This document shows, in pieces, positions 1-8,345 of a stretch of DNA of 64,000 bases. Under the pieces are notes generated by a model, which saw only the letters and a list, made by a program, of their open reading frames with translations, had not been told where the DNA came from and made no database searches. The number at the start of each line of letters is the position of its first letter. The first letter of the stretch is position 1. The translations under genes were made by a program, and so were the position numbers. Source of the stretch: JBFAPK01 sp040676675 (lineage in GTDB: Bacteria; Actinomycetota; Actinomycetes; Mycobacteriales; Micromonosporaceae); the NCBI RefSeq assembly GCF_040676675.1, contig NZ_JBFAPK010000030.1, positions 48,000-111,999 of the forward strand. Reading direction: 5' to 3'.

Positions 1-2
1 TG

Positions 3-590
3 TCCGGCCTGCTCGGCCTCCATGTGAGCATTCTGGATATCGGTCTACCGCTATGGATCACCCTGCATACGGCCGCGCCGCCGTTCCTTATCGCATTGGT
101 ATTCCTCGTCAACACGGCGATCGCGATCGCGTTGCAGGTCCGACTCAGCCGCAGCTCCGGTTCAGTGCCGGGCGCGGCTCGCTCCCTGGGCCGCTCCTCG
201 GCCTGCGGCGCGGTGGCCTGCCTCGTTCTCGCGCCGACCGGCTGGCTTCCCTGGTTTCCCGCAGCGGTCACCATCCTCGCCGCTGTCATGGTCCTCAGCA
301 TTGGTGATCTGTTGCAGGCGGCGGGCAGCTGGGGGCTGTCCTTCGGGTTGGCCGGGGGTGAGCAGCAGGGCGAGCATCTGGGAACCTTCTCGCTAGGTGA
401 GGCGCTGCGGGACACTATCGGACCCATCTTGATCACCTCGCTTGTGGTTGGCTCAGGTGCCGCCGGATGGGCCGCCTTATCCGTCTTGTTCCTTCTGCTC
501 GGTGCGCTCGTCGCGCCATTAGCCGCACGGGCCTCCGTAGCTTGCGAAATTGACCCCGCGCCGGCCCCGCTCAGGACACCGGCACATTAG
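3..590 (+). CDS. MFS transporter, C-terminal part (cut by window edge)
   Basis: The reading frame is open from the left edge, so the true start lies outside; only the last ~195 residues are visible. They hold five to six hydrophobic segments with short polar loops, like the second half of a major facilitator superfamily exporter. A GTG at 24 opens in frame but lies in the middle of a membrane segment and is not the start. Two leucines use the rare TTA codon (477-479 and 519-521). It precedes the cyclase gene by 40 nt and the carrier-condensation gene on the same strand, so it probably exports the peptide product of this cluster. Substrate unknown. Confidence 0.75.
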   Translation, partial: SGLLGLHVSILDIGLPLWITLHTAAPPFLIALVFLVNTAIAIALQVRLSRSSGSVPGAARSLGRSSACGAVACLVLAPTGWLPWFPAAVTILAAVMVLSIGDLLQAAGSWGLSFGLAGGEQQGEHLGTFSLGEALRDTIGPILITSLVVGSGAAGWAALSVLFLLLGALVAPLAARASVACEIDPAPAPLRTPAH

Positions 591-630
591 ATGTCTCATT
601 TCTTTTCTGATTCGAAGGGATGTGTCGAAC

Positions 631-1320
631 GTGCAGCTGATCGACATAACTCATGGCTTTTATGAGGGCATGCCGTCCTATCCGGCATCCTGGTACCCGA
701 AATTCTCTCTTGATCGGGTGATGACTCCGGAAAGCGATCCGGCCGGTACGAGCCGCTTGTTCTCGCAGCTTCACCTGTTTCCTCACAATGGCACCCACAT
801 CGAAACCGGAAGGCATTTTTTCCCAAGCGGCCGAACTATCGACGAGGTGCCGCTCGAGGTCCTCTTCGGGCGCGCTTGTGTCGCCGACCTGTCGCATAAG
901 CAGGAGCTTGACCCGATCGCTGCGGACGATCTCGACAAGGCCGTCGGCGAGTTCTGGGTACCGGGGGATCGGCTGCTTATCAGAACCGATTACCTGCACA
1001 CGCACTGGGGGCGGGAGGACTATTGGGACCGCCCTCCGTACCTCACCAGCTCTGCTGCGGACTGGGCCGTCGAAAACGGTGCAGTTCTGGTCGGGCTGGA
1101 CTGCCTCACCGAACGTCCTGGTGACCTTGAATCTCCCGTCCACCGGACGTTGCTGGCCGCGGACATACCGATTCTCGAGTACATCACCGACCTACATCTC
1201 GTTGGTGCTTCGGTGGTGACCCTCCTGGCGATGCCGATCAAGGTAGCAGACGCCGAGGCCGCGCCCGCGCGAGCGGTAGTCATGGTGGACGAGACCCCGC
1301 GACCGCAGGTCGAACGGTGA
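631..1320 (+). CDS. Cyclase/kynurenine-formamidase-like metal-dependent hydrolase
   Basis: This is a 229-residue member of the cyclase family (Pfam Cyclase; kynurenine formamidase, isatin hydrolase). The metal-binding signature HxGTHxDxxxHF appears as HNGTHIETGRHFF, with Glu in place of the usual Asp. The downstream pattern DCLTERPGDLESPVHRTLL and ILEYITDLHL matches the conserved GxDxxS...HxxLL...E region. I chose GTG 631 because AAGGGA ends 11 nt upstream; a longer frame opens at 550 but overlaps the transporter. It sits 13 nt before the carrier-condensation gene, so it should act in the same pathway, perhaps releasing N-formyl from an aromatic precursor or hydrolysing a product. The exact reaction is not deducible. 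Confidence 0.8.
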   Translation: MQLIDITHGFYEGMPSYPASWYPKFSLDRVMTPESDPAGTSRLFSQLHLFPHNGTHIETGRHFFPSGRTIDEVPLEVLFGRACVADLSHKQELDPIAADDLDKAVGEFWVPGDRLLIRTDYLHTHWGREDYWDRPPYLTSSAADWAVENGAVLVGLDCLTERPGDLESPVHRTLLAADIPILEYITDLHLVGASVVTLLAMPIKVADAEAAPARAVVMVDETPRPQVER

Positions 1321-1333
1321 GGGTGAGGGTTTC

Positions 1334-2968
1334 ATGCCTACTCCGACCGCGTCGCTGAGAGAGGTCGAGGAACAGATCACCGCCATCTGTCGCGAGATCC
1401 TCGATCGCCCAGATCTCTCTCAGGATGCCGACTTTTTCCGGTCTGGAGGCGACTCTTTGGCGGCAATGCGTCTTATCGGTAGGTTGCATCGATGCTACGG
1501 CGTGCAACTGGCGATGGCTGACCTACTTGATGCCCCAACAGTTGCCGGGATGACGCAACTCGTCCGGTCGATCCGGCCGCCGCAAACCGCGGCCGACGTT
1601 GAGCTCTCCGCAACTGCCTCCACATCAACGTCAGTGTTGCCGCTGTCGCCGGATCAGGCTCGCCGTCTCAATATCGAAGACCAGCGGAGTGCCTTGAGTC
1701 AGCCTCCTCAGGGGCACAACGTCGCAGTGGGACTGGTTGTTCGTGGCGAGTTGGACCTGGCGGTCCTCGATCGCTCGTTGACGACGGTTGCTCGACATCA
1801 TGAAGCCCTGCGTGTCCAGTTCCTGAAGAAGGACGATGGGACTTGGACGCAACGGATAGCAGCGCCGCGAGACGTTGCGACCGAGATGATGAACTCGCCT
1901 GCGGCCCACGTGGGCATACCCAGCCTGTTACCCGAAGTTCGCCGAGCAGCCCTCCGGCCACTCGCCCTGGCCGACGGGCTTCTTATGCGATCGCAATGCT
2001 GGCAAGTCGACCACCATACCTCGATAGTTCTACTCCTGTTCGATCACACAGTCGTCGACGGCGTTTCCGTCGGCATTCTTCTCAATGACTTGGGCGCGCT
2101 CTACGGCAATGGCGGTAAGCCGGTCGACACCTGCTCTGACAACGAGTCGGGTCACTATCGCCGGTACCTTCAAGAAGAGCAATCATGGCTCACTTCCGAC
2201 ACGGCCGGCGCGGTCACCAGCTACTGGGCGAAAGAACTGCGTGGAAATTCGCCCTTCTGGCCCGCCACTCTAGAGTGGTCACGGCCTGAGAATGTGGCGT
2301 CGACACACTCCGGCGCCATTCACCTGAGCTTTGCGGACGACCTTACGGGCAGGCTAGACGAAGTCGTCACCGGATCGACTCTGACTCGGGCCAATGTGAT
2401 GCTCGCGATGACTATGTTGGCTCTCGCACGACACGGCCGCGAGCAGAGGGTCGGTGTAATTGTCCCATTCGCTAATCGGGAAATGCTCGAGGCGGACAGG
2501 CTGGTCGCGGACACCGCCAACTGTGTTCCGGTCGCCGTGACCGTTCCAGCGTGCGGCACCCTACGACGATTTGCCGGAGAAGTGAGCAGGGTGGCGTATC
2601 GGGCACTCGCGTACCAACGGATGTCCGCTTCAGAGATTGCGCGTCGGCTGTGTCCACCGGATTTCGCAGGCCTGCCGCGTCGACCCTACGTTCTGTTCAA
2701 CTTCATGCAGGGCGACGCGACCGACGAACTGAAGCCGCTGAATTTGTCCGGCCTCAGCGTCGAGTCGCTCGCCATCGGAACCGGCATAGCGAACGCGCCC
2801 TTGGCTATCCGCATTCAGGAGCATCAAGGCGGGCTTGACGTGGTTGTCACGTACGCACGAGAGATGCTTTCCGACGATGTGGCGCTCGCCGTGGTCGGTA
2901 TCCTCACGGAAATTGTGGAAGGCTTCATCGCCTGTCCTGACGTCCGGCTCGAGGACCTTCCTTGTTGA
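1334..2968 (+). CDS. NRPS carrier (PCP)-condensation (C) protein
   Basis: The 544 residues hold two nonribosomal peptide synthetase domains. Residues ~5-80 are a carrier domain with FFRSGGDSLAAM; Ser41 is the phosphopantetheine site. Residues ~101-540 are a condensation domain, with RHHEALRVQF (C2) near 154 and the active-site motif as DHTVVDG at 237-243. The first His of HHxxxDG is Asp, but the catalytic second His (His238) and the Asp-Gly pair are kept. No adenylation domain precedes the carrier, so it must be loaded by a separate protein. The start has GAGGG upstream. A TTA leucine codon lies at 1928-1930. Together with the next gene it forms a PCP-C / A-PCP split module. The product is cytoplasmic. 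Confidence 0.9.
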   Translation: MPTPTASLREVEEQITAICREILDRPDLSQDADFFRSGGDSLAAMRLIGRLHRCYGVQLAMADLLDAPTVAGMTQLVRSIRPPQTAADVELSATASTSTSVLPLSPDQARRLNIEDQRSALSQPPQGHNVAVGLVVRGELDLAVLDRSLTTVARHHEALRVQFLKKDDGTWTQRIAAPRDVATEMMNSPAAHVGIPSLLPEVRRAALRPLALADGLLMRSQCWQVDHHTSIVLLLFDHTVVDGVSVGILLNDLGALYGNGGKPVDTCSDNESGHYRRYLQEEQSWLTSDTAGAVTSYWAKELRGNSPFWPATLEWSRPENVASTHSGAIHLSFADDLTGRLDEVVTGSTLTRANVMLAMTMLALARHGREQRVGVIVPFANREMLEADRLVADTANCVPVAVTVPACGTLRRFAGEVSRVAYRALAYQRMSASEIARRLCPPDFAGLPRRPYVLFNFMQGDATDELKPLNLSGLSVESLAIGTGIANAPLAIRIQEHQGGLDVVVTYAREMLSDDVALAVVGILTEIVEGFIACPDVRLEDLPC

Positions 2969-2998
2969 CCGACCCTACTCTCCCCCGGAGCGTGTGCG

Positions 2999-4735
2999 AT
3001 GTATCTCCCACCTGTTGTTCGAGAGATTACGCGCGTCGCCGCGGAGCATCCCGACGCAATAGCGGTGACCGACGGGGTGAGGTCGGTGTCGTATGCCGAG
3101 TTACTGCAGCTCGCGCGTCAGGTTACGGCTACCCTCGTTGAGGGGGGCGTCGGCGAGGCGCAGGTAGCGGCATTTCCCGGTGTGCGGAGCATCGGCTCCA
3201 TTGTGACCATGATGGGTATCCTCGGGGCTGGCGCTGGATATATTGCCGTGGACGCCAATTCGTCCGAACGAAGCAAAATGATTTTCGGCGAGGTAGGCGT
3301 CTCAGCCATAGCGACCGGCTTGTCCACAGCAGGGTCCGCCGAGGGATGGGAATTCGTTCCGGGCCGCGGAAAGCGCTGGGGCGAGGCTCGCGCGCACCCA
3401 GCCTACGCCATTTTCACCTCCGGTTCGACCGGTAAGCCCAAGGGGATACTCGTATCGCACGATTCGCTCGCCTGGCATGCGCGCGCGATACGCATCGCAT
3501 ACGAGCTCGAGCCCGGTGACAGGGTATTGCACTGCAGCTCGCTGCTGTTCGACGTCGCGATAGAGGAGATCTGGCCGACGCTGGCGGCTGGCGCGACCGT
3601 CGTGGTTCTGCCCGAGCCTTTGGGTAACCTCTCCTACGATCGCGCTACCGCCCTGCTCAGTGACCTTGGCATTTCGGTCTGCAACATCCCGAGTTCATAC
3701 TTCGCCGGATGGGTCGAGCACCTCCGAACGTCGCCCTTGCCGTCCTCATTGCGTCTCGTGGTGGTCGGTAGCGAGCCCTTGCCTGGTTCAGCGGCTCGGG
3801 CGTGGCTCGGCCTGGAGCAATCGGCGGGGCGGCGACTGGTGAACGCATACGGCCTCTCCGAGGCCACTGTCACGTCGCTAATCTATGAGGTGCAGGCAGA
3901 TGGCGGTGAGGACGCCTGCGTCCCGGTCGGCCGCCCGCTCCCGGGTATCGACGTGCTGATTGTGGACAAGTCAGGCAATCCAGTGTCGAAAGGCGTGACT
4001 GGGGAACTCTGGCTCGCCGGCGAGGGACTCTCGATGGGCTATACCGACGCTATCGCCGATGGCGGGAAGTTCGTGACAAGACGTGACTCTGGCTCTCCGC
4101 GACGGTGGTTGCGAACCGGTGACCTGGCGCGGTGGGACGGTGCTGAGATATCGGTCTGCGGCCGCACAGATGATCAGGTGAAAATTGCTGGCCATCGGAT
4201 CGAGCCGGCCGAGCTTCTTGCAGCTTTGCTGAACCTAGAACAGGTGCGCGACGCCCGGATACTGCACCTCGACGGTGAACTGGTGGCGTTCCTTGTCGGG
4301 CGCCAGCAGTCGTATCAAGACGTGCTGGGCTCGCTTGCGAGGGTTCTTCCGTCGTATATGTTCCCGACCACGATCAAGTGGCTTGCCGAATATCCGACCA
4401 CTTCCGGCGGGAAGGTCGACCTGGCGGCGCTTGGTGCGATTTATTACGAGGTTGCGGCTAGGCGCGACTTGACAGTGGATGGATTGGCTGAGGTATGGAC
4501 GTCGGTGCTCGAAGTGCCCGACGTAAAATTTTCGGACGATTTCTTCGACCTCGGGGGAAACTCGCTCGCGGCTGCTCGGGTCATCTCTGCTCTTCGCCGG
4601 AGGTGGGATGCCCAGTGTACTCTGGCGGACGTTTTTTCGTCCCCGCGACTGGAAGATTTCGTCGAGCTGCTGGTATCGCGTGGACAAATGGTTGGTGACT
4701 CGACCGGGCTGCGGGAAGTGGAGAAGGTTCCGTAG
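2999..4735 (+). CDS. NRPS adenylation (A)-carrier (PCP) protein
   Basis: The 578 residues form an amino-acid adenylation domain followed by a carrier. Core motifs seen are A3 TSGSTGKPKG (~140-149), A4 LFDVAIEEIW (Asp185), A5 NAYGLSEATV, A7 RTGDLARW, A8 GRTDDQVKIAGHRIEP and A10 TSGGKVDL with the catalytic Lys. The carrier motif is DLGGNSLAAAR, Ser522. Aligning by eye to the phenylalanine-activating domain of GrsA gives the pocket code D-V-E-N-V-V-A-V-T-K, which I cannot match to a known substrate. The start follows GGAG by 8 nt and lies 30 nt after the upstream gene. A TTA codon is at 3101-3103. There is no thioesterase or reductase domain, so release of the product happens elsewhere. Confidence 0.92.
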   Translation: MYLPPVVREITRVAAEHPDAIAVTDGVRSVSYAELLQLARQVTATLVEGGVGEAQVAAFPGVRSIGSIVTMMGILGAGAGYIAVDANSSERSKMIFGEVGVSAIATGLSTAGSAEGWEFVPGRGKRWGEARAHPAYAIFTSGSTGKPKGILVSHDSLAWHARAIRIAYELEPGDRVLHCSSLLFDVAIEEIWPTLAAGATVVVLPEPLGNLSYDRATALLSDLGISVCNIPSSYFAGWVEHLRTSPLPSSLRLVVVGSEPLPGSAARAWLGLEQSAGRRLVNAYGLSEATVTSLIYEVQADGGEDACVPVGRPLPGIDVLIVDKSGNPVSKGVTGELWLAGEGLSMGYTDAIADGGKFVTRRDSGSPRRWLRTGDLARWDGAEISVCGRTDDQVKIAGHRIEPAELLAALLNLEQVRDARILHLDGELVAFLVGRQQSYQDVLGSLARVLPSYMFPTTIKWLAEYPTTSGGKVDLAALGAIYYEVAARRDLTVDGLAEVWTSVLEVPDVKFSDDFFDLGGNSLAAARVISALRRRWDAQCTLADVFSSPRLEDFVELLVSRGQMVGDSTGLREVEKVP

Positions 4736-4945
4736 AGGCGCCAGCGCCGGCAAGAGTTCGGTGGACAATGGATTCGGACGGCCGCAGGTCCATAAAAATC
4801 GCGGAGGAACACCGCCGAGCGCCGTGACCCGGTCAGCCCGACCGGGACGAGCGTCAGACCCGCGGTGGAGCTGGGGTGGCGACGGTCTGGCCTGGTACCC
4901 GAGCGTCACCGGCTCGCCCTGGGCCGAGTAGCCACGTACGGTCGC

Positions 4946-4976
4946 CCGGCGGAACCCCGGTGCGGGGTTCCGCCGG
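4946..4976. terminator. Strong bidirectional hairpin between convergent genes
   Basis: A perfect 13-bp inverted repeat (CCGGCGGAACCCC / GGGGTTCCGCCGG, 5-nt loop) lies in the 306-nt gap between the convergent adenylation-carrier gene and the xylanase gene. There is no U-tract, as is common in actinomycetes. It marks the right edge of the NRPS locus. Nothing else was recognised in the gap. Confidence 0.6.
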
Positions 4977-5041
4977 ACGTCCTCGGTTCGTGTCGTGGGT
5001 GTACGCCACGTCGGCGACGCGCCGTACGCCCCGCCGCCGCG

Positions 5042-6043
5042 TCAGCCGGTCGCGCAGCTGGCCGTGGGCGTGGTGTTGTTGCCGTTCTTGTAGAGCGTGA
5101 TGCCGAAGTTGTTGCCGTTGCCGTTCGGCCGCGCCGTCAGGGTGCCGCTGGTACCGCTGACCGAGGCGTTCCAGCTGTTCTGCAGGCTCTGGCTGCCGTT
5201 CGTACGGATGGTGACGACCCAGTTGCTGGCGCCGCTGACCGAGAAGTTCACGTTGAACCGGTCGCTCCACTCGTCGGCACGGCTGACGCTGACCGTGCAG
5301 CCGCCGCCACCGCCGGGCGGCGGGGTGGTCGAGCCGCCGCCGGAGCTACCGATCGTGATGTTGGAGTTGCCGCTGCTCTGGTAACCCTCGGTGGCCAGGA
5401 TCTGGTAGTAGTGGTTGCCCAGGTTCATCCCGTACCGGGCCCACGCGTCGAAGTGGTTGCCCGTGGTGATGGTGCCGCCCACGCGCTTCGACTGCCGGAC
5501 GCTCCAGTACTGGTAGAAGGTCTGGGTGCCGTCGATGGAGGGCGCGTTGACCCGCTGCGTCCGGTAGATGTCGTACGTGCCGCCGTCACTGCTGACGGTG
5601 CCCATGTAGCCTTGCCCGCCCGGGGGTCGGTAGTTGCCCCAGCTGTCGACGATGTAGTACTCGATGAGCGGGCTCCGCGTCCAGCCGTAGAGGGTCAGGT
5701 ACGCGTTGCCGGACGGGTTGAAGCTGCCCGAGTAGGTCACCGTCCGCCGGGTGCCGGGGTTCCAGCCCTTACCGGCGACGAAGTTGTTGATGTTGCTCCA
5801 CTGGGTGCTGTACTGGCCGCCGTTACCCATCTCCATGGTCACGTTGCCACTGTCTTTCCAGAAGGAATAGAAGTAGCCGTTGTGGGTCCCGGTCGAGTTC
5901 GACGTCACGGTCTGGGCCTGCGCGGGGCTGGCCAGGATTACGGTGGTTCCGGCCGAGATCAGTGCCACGGCGCAGGCACCGCCGATGATCATCCTGAGGC
6001 GCCCGCGCCGGCGGGCCCTCGGCGGGACGGGTGCGTCGTTCAT
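5042..6043 (-). CDS. Secreted GH11 endo-1,4-beta-xylanase with C-terminal CBM2
   Basis: This 333-residue secreted enzyme cleaves xylan. An arginine-rich n-region, a hydrophobic core and an AQA cleavage site at ~41-43 form the signal peptide. The GH11 jelly-roll domain spans ~45-228. The nucleophile is Glu128 in PLIEYYIVDSWG and the acid/base is Glu219 in ILATEGYQSSG. A Gly/Ser/Pro linker (~231-248) leads to a short CBM2-type domain bounded by two cysteines (249 and near 331). At ~85 residues it is smaller than the usual ~100. The ATG at 6043 has a GAGGAGGAAGG ribosome site just upstream. The gene stands alone, with a putative promoter ~190 nt upstream. Confidence 0.95.
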   Translation of the reverse strand: MNDAPVPPRARRRGRLRMIIGGACAVALISAGTTVILASPAQAQTVTSNSTGTHNGYFYSFWKDSGNVTMEMGNGGQYSTQWSNINNFVAGKGWNPGTRRTVTYSGSFNPSGNAYLTLYGWTRSPLIEYYIVDSWGNYRPPGGQGYMGTVSSDGGTYDIYRTQRVNAPSIDGTQTFYQYWSVRQSKRVGGTITTGNHFDAWARYGMNLGNHYYQILATEGYQSSGNSNITIGSSGGGSTTPPPGGGGGCTVSVSRADEWSDRFNVNFSVSGASNWVVTIRTNGSQSLQNSWNASVSGTSGTLTARPNGNGNNFGITLYKNGNNTTPTASCATG

Positions 6044-6235
6044 GTACGTGCCTTCCTCCTCGTGACGGCTGGCGGGAGGCCAGCGGGCGCGGGCGACCCG
6101 GCGGGGCTGCCGGTGGCCGGGCGACGGCTGGACGTCGTACCGCGCGGTGGTGGTTGCCCGACCGCCGCGCACGGCGGCCGGAGGAGCAGGTGGCGGTGGG
6201 CGCCTCGACGAAGATTGAGGTCCGTCGATGGCGAC

Positions 6236-6265
6236 AGTATTGGCACCGGGTCGTCCACTTGTCAA
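6236..6265 (-). promoter_or_regulatory. Putative xylanase promoter
   Basis: On the minus strand TTGACA (6260-6265) and AATACT (6236-6241) are separated by 18 nt, giving a predicted 5' leader of about 185 nt. Just upstream lies GGTTTCCACAACCTTTCC (6274-6291), with repeated GGAAA blocks that could bind a carbohydrate-responsive repressor. The rest of the 491-nt gap 6044-6534 shows nothing recognisable. Confidence 0.4.
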
Positions 6266-6534
6266 CAACTATCGGAAAGGTTGTGGAAACCTCGTCCCGG
6301 CAGCGGCCTCCCGGCCGCGAGGCATCGGGCCTGACCAGTAGTCGTCTCCGGGCGGCAGGGGGCCGGGGCCGACCCGTCGCGGCTCCGGCCGGAGGGTCGG
6401 GATCGGGGTCGAGTCGGCCGAAAGTTCCGGAGGTCTTCCGGACCGTGCCGTGGTCACCCGGGGACGACCGGAGGCGCCGCCGGCGAGAACCGCGGGTCTC
6501 AGGTCACCAGGGGTCTCAGGTCACCAGCGGCTTT

Positions 6535-7194
6535 TCAGGTCACCAGGCCCCGGCGGTACGCGTAGACCACCGCCTGTACGCGGTCGCGCAGGTCGAGCTT
6601 CGTGAGGATGCGGGACACGTACGTCTTGACGGTCTCGTGGCTGATCACCAGCGTCGCGGCTATCTCGCTGTTGGAGAGGCCGTTGGCGATGAGGCGCAGC
6701 ACCTCAAGCTCGCGCGGGGTCAGCCCGCTGTCGCCCGGCGTGCGGTCGGCCGGACGGATCCGCGCCGCGTACCGGCCGACGAGCTGCCGCGTCACCTCGG
6801 GCGCCAGCAACGCGGCGCCGCTCGCGACCGTGCGGATGCCGTGCAGCAGCTGCGCCGGCGGGGCGTCCTTGAGCAGGAACCCGCTCGCCCCCGCCCGCAG
6901 CGCCTCGTACACGTACTCGTCCAGGTTGAACGTCGTCACCACGAGCACCTTGACCGGGTGGGCCACGCCGGCGCCGGCCAGCAGGCGGGTCGCCTCGATG
7001 CCGTCGAGCACCGGCATCCGTACGTCCATCACCACCACGTCCGGACGCAGCCGGCCGGCGAGGTCGACCGCCCCGCGCCCGTCCCAGCACTCGCCCACCA
7101 CCTCCAGGTCGGGTTGGGCGTCGATGATCGTCGCGAAGCCGGTACGGATCAGCGCCTGGTCGTCGCAGACCAGGACCCGGATGGGCGCGGTCAC
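6535..7194 (-). CDS. NarL/LuxR-family response regulator
   Basis: The 219-residue cytoplasmic regulator has an N-terminal receiver domain (VLVCDDQALIRTG, phospho-acceptor Asp in VVVMDVRMP, KVLVVTTF, and Lys in FLLKDAPP). A C-terminal LuxR helix-turn-helix follows (GLTPRELEVLRLIANGLSN, HETVKTYVSRILTKL). GTG 7194 overlaps the TGA of the upstream kinase as GTGA, so the two are translationally coupled. It is the output of the kinase at 7191-8345. The targets are not visible; the co-transcribed membrane protease suggests an envelope role. Confidence 0.93.
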   Translation of the reverse strand: MTAPIRVLVCDDQALIRTGFATIIDAQPDLEVVGECWDGRGAVDLAGRLRPDVVVMDVRMPVLDGIEATRLLAGAGVAHPVKVLVVTTFNLDEYVYEALRAGASGFLLKDAPPAQLLHGIRTVASGAALLAPEVTRQLVGRYAARIRPADRTPGDSGLTPRELEVLRLIANGLSNSEIAATLVISHETVKTYVSRILTKLDLRDRVQAVVYAYRRGLVT

Positions 7195-8345
7195 GACGGG
7201 CTTCCGGCCGGGATGCGGGCCCGTACGACGAAGCCGCCGTCCGCCTGCGGGTCCGCGCTGAACTCGCCGCCCAGGACCCCGACCCGTTCGCGGAGCCCGG
7301 CGAGACCCCGCCCGCTCCCGCCCGGAGACCCGGCGCGCGAGCCGGAGCCGTCGGTACCGACCTCCACGGTGATCTCCCTTTCGCCATGGTGCACGCGCAC
7401 CACGGTCCGGCTGCCGTGCGCGTACTTGAGGGCGTTGGTCAGGGCCTCCTGCACGACCCGGTAGGCCGCGAGTTCCGCGCTGCCGGTCGACTCCGCCGGC
7501 CGGCCCTCCTCGGTGAACTCCACCGGCTGCCCGGCCCGGCGCGTCTGCTCCACGAGCGTGCGCAGTTCGCCGGCCGACGGCGTCCTCGCCTCGGTGCCGT
7601 GGTCGGGGTTGAGCAGGTCGAGCAGGTGTCGCAGGTCGGTGATGGCGCGCCGGCCTGTGTCGGTGACCGCGCTCAGCGCCTCGTCGAGGCGATCGGGTAC
7701 GGCGGTCAGGTACCGCGCCGCCTCGGCCTGCACCACCATCGCCGTGACGTGGTGGGTCACCACGTCGTGGAGTTCCCGGGCGATCCGGGTGCGCTCGGCG
7801 GTACGGGTCGCCTCGGCGACGTGGCGGCGGCGTTCGGCCTCGGCGGCCCGGGTGGAGCGCAGCCAGGAGCCGATCCCCCAGGCGAGGGCCAGCGCCAGGT
7901 AGAACGTCACGTAGCCCTCGACCCGCTCGGTCGCGCCGAGCCGGTCGAGCGCGACCGCCAGCGGCACGTACGCCACCGAGAGGAGGACCGCGGCGGTGCG
8001 CCGGTGGCGCTCCAGATGGGCGCCCGCGCTCACCAGCGCGATGGGCAGCGCGGTGCCCGCGAACGCGTGGTAGCTGCGGAGCTGGTCGAGGGCGAAGCCG
8101 AGCGACACCAGGGCCAGACAGACGGCCGGCCACCGCCGGCGTACCGCGAGGGGAAGGCATTCGAGGGCGACCGCCGCGACGGCCAGCGCGTCGTACGGGC
8201 GGGCCGGCCGGTCGCCGACCTCGGTCCCGAGGCCGTGCAGCGCCGGCAGGAGCGACCCGACGACGAGCAGCAGCGCGAGCGGGAGATCCCGGACCGTGAC
8301 GTCGTACCGACGCCACCGGTCCGGGACCCACCGAACGCCGATCAC
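7191..8345 (-). CDS. Sensor histidine kinase, NarL/HisKA_3 type
   Basis: This 384-residue membrane kinase has about five N-terminal hydrophobic segments (~20-170) with almost no extracellular loop. A HisKA_3 dimerisation domain follows with RIARELHDVVTHHV (phospho-acceptor His). The HATPase_c domain has VVQEALTNALKYA (N box) and GRGLAGLRERV (G box). Such intramembrane-sensing kinases usually pair with LuxR regulators, here the gene directly downstream. GTG 8345 overlaps the TGA of the CPBP protease gene (8342-8344), so three genes form a tightly coupled operon. The signal is unknown. Confidence 0.92.
   Translation of the reverse strand: MIGVRWVPDRWRRYDVTVRDLPLALLLVVGSLLPALHGLGTEVGDRPARPYDALAVAAVALECLPLAVRRRWPAVCLALVSLGFALDQLRSYHAFAGTALPIALVSAGAHLERHRRTAAVLLSVAYVPLAVALDRLGATERVEGYVTFYLALALAWGIGSWLRSTRAAEAERRRHVAEATRTAERTRIARELHDVVTHHVTAMVVQAEAARYLTAVPDRLDEALSAVTDTGRRAITDLRHLLDLLNPDHGTEARTPSAGELRTLVEQTRRAGQPVEFTEEGRPAESTGSAELAAYRVVQEALTNALKYAHGSRTVVRVHHGEREITVEVGTDGSGSRAGSPGGSGRGLAGLRERVGVLGGEFSADPQADGGFVVRARIPAGSPS

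Noticed and set aside
4865..6334. A 489-residue plus-strand frame over the xylanase gene
   Set aside because: No motif is present; the minus-strand GH11 catalytic residues, signal peptide and ribosome site are unambiguous.
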